Positions 60,719 through 64,000 of a stretch of 64,000 nt of DNA are shown here, in pieces. This DNA is from Salinigranum halophilum (GTDB taxonomy: Archaea; Halobacteriota; Halobacteria; Halobacteriales; Haloferacaceae): the NCBI RefSeq assembly GCF_007004735.1, contig NZ_SSNL01000004.1, positions 1-64,000 of the forward strand, read 5' to 3'. The translations under genes were made by a program, and so were the position numbers. The notes under the pieces were generated by a model. That model made no database searches. It was not told the origin of the DNA and was given only the letters and a program-made list of their open reading frames with translations. Numbering within the stretch: the stretch's first letter is position 1; every line of letters starts with the position of its first letter.

Positions 60719-61161
60719 ACGCCCGTCGAGAGGTCCGTCGGGAGCGCGCCGATGAGCTGGAGCAGGCCGAGGGCGTCCCAGTTGCTCCACGTCTCGACGA
60801 TGACGCCGTCCTCGAAGCGATGAGTCATCGTCCCACTGATGACGGTCGTCTCCTCGCCACCCGTCGGTTCGAACCCCATGAACTCACCCTCGTGGGTCCC
60901 CTCGGTGGTGAACCCGACCGTCACGAGGTCGTCCTCGGCGAGCATGAACTCGATGGTCATCTCGAAGTCCGGGAAGCCCCGGTGGACCGCCTCGATGAAG
61001 GCGCGGAGGTCCGCGCGGGTCGCCTCCGCGCCGCCGGGAAGGTACCAGTGGCCGACGTAGTCCTCGCCGTAGAGTTCATCGACGAGGGCGAGGTCTTTCT
61101 CGTTCCAGACCTCCTCGACGTAGCGACGCACTATCTCCTTGTGCTGAGCTGTCGTCATCAT
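60709..61161 (-). CDS. SnoaL-like ester cyclase/polyketide cyclase fold protein
   Basis: The 150-aa protein has the cystatin-like alpha+beta cone: EIVRRYVEEVWNEKDLALVDELYGEDYVGH, RAFIEAVHRGFPDFEMTIEFML and GTMTHRFEDGVIVETWSNWD are hallmark blocks of SnoaL-like proteins. A small-molecule binding or cyclase role in the cytosol is possible, and the substrate is unknown. The start is at 61161 or the next ATG at 61158. Confidence 0.88.
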   Translation of the reverse strand: MMTTAQHKEIVRRYVEEVWNEKDLALVDELYGEDYVGHWYLPGGAEATRADLRAFIEAVHRGFPDFEMTIEFMLAEDDLVTVGFTTEGTHEGEFMGFEPTGGEETTVISGTMTHRFEDGVIVETWSNWDALGLLQLIGALPTDLSTGVTA

Positions 61162-61478
61162 CTGTCACCAGTACTCGGTACGCGTGTCAATTTAGTAACT
61201 ATACCGGGTGATTCTCGCCGTCCGAGAACCGGGACGACGTCGGGTCGACCCCGTTCGACCGCTTTCGTGGTCTCCGACGATGCGCGGTCCCACGGCGAAC
61301 GCGGTGTCGTCTGGCTATCTGATTACTCGATAACACAAGGCACTTATACAAAGCAACACAGGCCTGACACGTACCCCTGCCCAGGTGGCAACAGCGAGTA
61401 TGCGTGACCCTCCAGCATCCCTCGCTGACCACGCGAGAAAGGTGTTGTCCCCGACTGCAGTTGCGATCCTCCGAAACT
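61162..61478. promoter_or_regulatory. S-layer gene promoter and long leader
   Basis: CTTATACAA (61343-61351) is the best TATA box. It predicts a start near 61373 and a leader of about 105 nt, unusually long for haloarchaea but reminiscent of the Haloferax csg leader, as I remember it. The leader has an out-of-frame ATG at 61400. Confidence 0.55.
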
Positions 61479-64000
61479 ATGTCAGACACAAACGAAAAAA
61501 TCCGCGCTGTTGTACTCACAGCCCTGATGGTCCTCTCGGTCTTCGCAGGGACCATCGCGTTCACAGGTACAGCCGCAGCGGCCGCTACTGGCCTCGCGAA
61601 CGGCTCCGCCGCCAACGTACCGGCGGACACGGCGTCCGTGAGCCAGAGCGTGTCGTTCGACGTAACGGTTGCAAATGATACCTCAGACACCATCAACGTC
61701 ACCTACCCCGTCGGGACGATTACAGGCATCTCCGACCTGTCGAGCAGTGACTCGAGCAACGTCACTGTCTCGCAGACCGAGGTGCAAGACTCGTACGTCC
61801 GCGTCGACGTGACGGACACCGGCGTGCCGGACTCCGGTGACAACACCGTCACCGTCTCGATGAACGTCGAGCACGACCTCACGGGCGTCGACCCGCAGGG
61901 TCCGCTCACGGTCAACATCGACTCCGAGACCAACACGCAGTCGACGACTGCGGACTTCAGCGTCTCCGGGGGCCGCATCATCGCCGACGGTGGCTCGGTC
62001 TACCTCGGTGAGGAAGACGTCGACCTGACGGCCCTGCCCGGCGTCGACGCCGGCAGCGCCGCGACGTTCACCGGCGAGTCCGGTGACGCCGACGGTTCGA
62101 CGGCCAGTATCGGCGACGGTGTCCAGGCCGACATCACGGAAGCGAACAACTTCCAGCAGGGTGGCTACGACTCGCCCGGCGGCACGGGCGACACCGACCG
62201 CGAGCTGTTCGTCATCGAGCCTCGCGTCACCGACCTGACGCTCTACTCCGGCCCCGACACGGACGGAGCAGACATCACCGACGAGTCGATTATCTCCGGA
62301 ACGAACAACCTCACGGTCGAAGCCGACTGGAACTTCGACGACGCTGAGTCCGTCGAGGTCACCGTCGAGGACGAAGACGGCCTCGAGGTCCAGTCACAGC
62401 TCGGTTCGACGCCGATAACCATCGCAAACTCGGGCGGGAGCGTCACGCTCGAAGGTGTCGAAGAGCTCGACACGGGTGAGTACACGGTCACGGTCGAGGG
62501 TGCAGACGACCTCGACGGTGCGTCGCGCAGCGCGACGTTCACCATCCGTGACGAGGCTCAGTCCGTCTCGCTGGACCAGTCGAGCGTCACCCAGGGCGAC
62601 AACGTCGTCGCCACGGTCACCGGCACGCCCGGTGAGTACGGTCTCGTCCGCGTCGAAGGGGGCGACCTCGACGACCTCGACGCGACCGATGCATCGGCCG
62701 AAGACGCCTTCGCCGACACCGGTGACGTCGTCGCCCTCGTCGGTACCGACGACCTCGCCGGCGATCAGGACGAGGACTACGTCGGTGCCGTCGTCGATCT
62801 CGACGACGAGGCCGAGGCGCAGGTCCGCATCCAGACGAACGCGCTCGACACCACGACCGTCGACGTTGAGTTCGTCGAACTCGACGCACCGAACACCGAC
62901 GACTCGACGCTTCAGACGGGCTTCAACTCGAGCGCCGACGACTCCGCCGAGCTGACGGTCGAAGAACAGTCGATCAACATCACGTCCGCTCCGAGCGTCG
63001 TCCGCATCGGTGAGGAGTTCACCATCGAGGGGACCGCCGCCGAGTCCGACGACGTGAAGGCGTACGCCCGCATCGACCAGAACTACGTCCCGCTCGTCGA
63101 CGAGGACGACGACTTCTCCGAGGACGACGTGGACTCCGACGGTGAGTTCTCGGTCGAGATCGACTCCAGCAGCGAGATCAGCCTGCCCGACTCGTACCGC
63201 ATCGCGATCGTCGCCGACCCCGTCGACGACGATGGCACGGACTACCTGACGGCAGCGAACCAGGACGACGAGATCAGCTCGGACGTCTACAGCGAGTTCG
63301 ACACGAAGGCGACGACGACGGTCCGCACCGTCGAGGGTGACCTCACGGCGGAGCTCTCGTCGACCAGCATCGCCGCAGACGTCGGTGACGAGATCACGCT
63401 GTCGGGCAGCGCGCTCGGCCAGGGTGACTCGGTCCGCGTCTACCTCATCGGTCCGCGCGGTAACTTCCTCGACGCCAGCGGTGGCGAGGGCTCCCTCGAG
63501 CAGATCGACGTCGACGAAGAGGAGTTCGAAGAGGACTACGCCGCGTTCGACAACCGCGGTCAGTACACGTTCATCATCGTCGGCCAGGGCCGCGACGGTG
63601 ACTACGCGTTCGAGCCGAACGGCGACGGGTCGGGCCTCATCGACTCTGACCTGACGCCGCAGCAGGCAGTCGCCATCGTCAACGACGAGTACACGGGCGC
63701 TGGCGTCGATGACCAGATCATCGAGCTGACCGTCCAGGCGGAGAACCCGTCGCTGACCATCGACGACTTCACCACGGACGGGCAGGTCGCCCAGGGTGAG
63801 GTCACGATCTCGGGTACCTCGAACCGTGAGGACGAGACGACCGTCTTCATCGAGGTCCTCGGTGAGGACAACAACGTCATCGCCTCGGACGAGGCCGAGG
63901 TCAACGGTTCGACCGGCGAGTGGTCGACCACGATCGACATGTCCGACGTCGAAACCGGCACGTACACGCTGCGCGCCGACGACGACGAGGCGTCCGCCTC
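61479..64000 (+). CDS. csg: S-layer glycoprotein (partial, runs off the right edge)
   Basis: This is a surface-layer protein of at least 840 residues. The Sec signal MSDTNEKIRAVVLTALMV then LSVFAGTIAFTGTAAAA is almost the Haloferax csg pattern (Arg, then A-L-M-V-x-S-V-F-A-G). The mature part is highly acidic and Thr/Ser-rich, built from repeated Ig-like beta domains, with several N-glycosylation sequons (for example NGS, NDT, NVT, NLT). Recurrent segments resemble VTVSGTA-type units, such as EEVTISGTS- and ITLSGSALGQGDSVRVYLIGPRG. The C-terminal PGF anchor would lie beyond 64000. It is the only gene here of obvious cell-surface structural role. Confidence 0.92.
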   Translation, partial: MSDTNEKIRAVVLTALMVLSVFAGTIAFTGTAAAAATGLANGSAANVPADTASVSQSVSFDVTVANDTSDTINVTYPVGTITGISDLSSSDSSNVTVSQTEVQDSYVRVDVTDTGVPDSGDNTVTVSMNVEHDLTGVDPQGPLTVNIDSETNTQSTTADFSVSGGRIIADGGSVYLGEEDVDLTALPGVDAGSAATFTGESGDADGSTASIGDGVQADITEANNFQQGGYDSPGGTGDTDRELFVIEPRVTDLTLYSGPDTDGADITDESIISGTNNLTVEADWNFDDAESVEVTVEDEDGLEVQSQLGSTPITIANSGGSVTLEGVEELDTGEYTVTVEGADDLDGASRSATFTIRDEAQSVSLDQSSVTQGDNVVATVTGTPGEYGLVRVEGGDLDDLDATDASAEDAFADTGDVVALVGTDDLAGDQDEDYVGAVVDLDDEAEAQVRIQTNALDTTTVDVEFVELDAPNTDDSTLQTGFNSSADDSAELTVEEQSINITSAPSVVRIGEEFTIEGTAAESDDVKAYARIDQNYVPLVDEDDDFSEDDVDSDGEFSVEIDSSSEISLPDSYRIAIVADPVDDDGTDYLTAANQDDEISSDVYSEFDTKATTTVRTVEGDLTAELSSTSIAADVGDEITLSGSALGQGDSVRVYLIGPRGNFLDASGGEGSLEQIDVDEEEFEEDYAAFDNRGQYTFIIVGQGRDGDYAFEPNGDGSGLIDSDLTPQQAVAIVNDEYTGAGVDDQIIELTVQAENPSLTIDDFTTDGQVAQGEVTISGTSNREDETTVFIEVLGEDNNVIASDEAEVNGSTGEWSTTIDMSDVETGTYTLRADDDEASA

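Noticed and set aside
60481-61407. 308-aa plus-strand frame over the SnoaL-like gene
   Set aside because: The minus-strand SnoaL-like protein has clear family blocks and the plus frame has no recognisable ones.
61400-61678. Short upstream frame overlapping the S-layer start
   Set aside because: No homologous look, Cys/His-rich after 30 residues, and out of frame with the gene. It is kept only as a note on the leader.
62455-62955. 166-aa frame within the S-layer gene
   Set aside because: It is Ser/Thr/Arg-rich, the frame-shifted shadow of an Asp/Val/Thr-rich coding sequence.

Overview
This is chromosomal or megaplasmid DNA from a halophilic archaeon (class Halobacteria). The evidence is strongly GC-rich, acidic-protein coding, archaeal TATA-type promoters with short or absent leaders, tbp and orc1/cdc6 genes, a Tat-lipoprotein ABC receptor, and a csg-like S-layer glycoprotein gene at the right edge. 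The genus cannot be fixed from sequence alone.

Layout. (1) 1-8.8 kb: tbp, a winged-helix regulator, orc1/cdc6 on the minus strand, then a replication origin (about 3.33-4.44 kb) with an AT-rich unwinding zone and ten copies of a 19-bp origin recognition box, an unknown origin-facing gene, an XPB-type helicase and a coiled-coil protein. (2) 8.8-18.2 kb: an orphan N6-adenine DNA methyltransferase, three small-molecule-type methyltransferases, tRNA-Tyr, a 2Fe-2S ferredoxin, a thioesterase, an EamA transporter, VOC and SRPBCC proteins. (3) 18.2-27.5 kb: an alpha-glucan block made of a 1515-aa protein with two GH15 modules, facing a GH13 amylase and an overlapping GH13-like hydrolase. The divergent promoter region carries two 14-bp palindromes. 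(4) 27.5-36.1 kb: a small zinc ribbon, an MBL-fold protein missing metal ligands, then a GT-C glycosyltransferase, a ferric-type ABC importer and a GT75/RGP-like protein. The importer and the RGP-like gene both carry the same TTTAGGC/GCCTAAA-type operator over the start region, which suggests one iron regulon. (5) 36.2-43.2 kb: an MrfA/Hrq1-like helicase, a DCC thioredoxin-like protein, a DUF123 GIY-YIG-like protein, a wHTH regulator, an Nramp-related carrier and small membrane proteins.

(6) 43.2-51.7 kb: a lactate block. lctP and a GlcD-GlcF-type lactate dehydrogenase run left, and lutC plus a LutB-LutA fusion run right. The two dehydrogenases share a homologous C-terminal cysteine-rich module of about 330 residues. 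The intergenic region has three TGTGAA repeats exactly 22 bp apart. (7) 51.8-54 kb: a PRC-barrel protein, an RCK-DHH phosphoesterase and tRNA-Lys. (8) 54-60.5 kb: a degraded integrative island at tRNA-Lys. It holds a 21-bp copy of the tRNA 3' end, a frameshifted regulator, a UPF0175/PIN toxin-antitoxin pair, a metal-exporting P-type ATPase with a palindromic operator and HTH-10 regulator, a frameshifted SHOCT gene and a broken integrase. (9) 60.7-64 kb: a SnoaL-like protein and the S-layer glycoprotein gene, which runs off the window.

All functional names rest on motifs and remembered family features. No database search was run.
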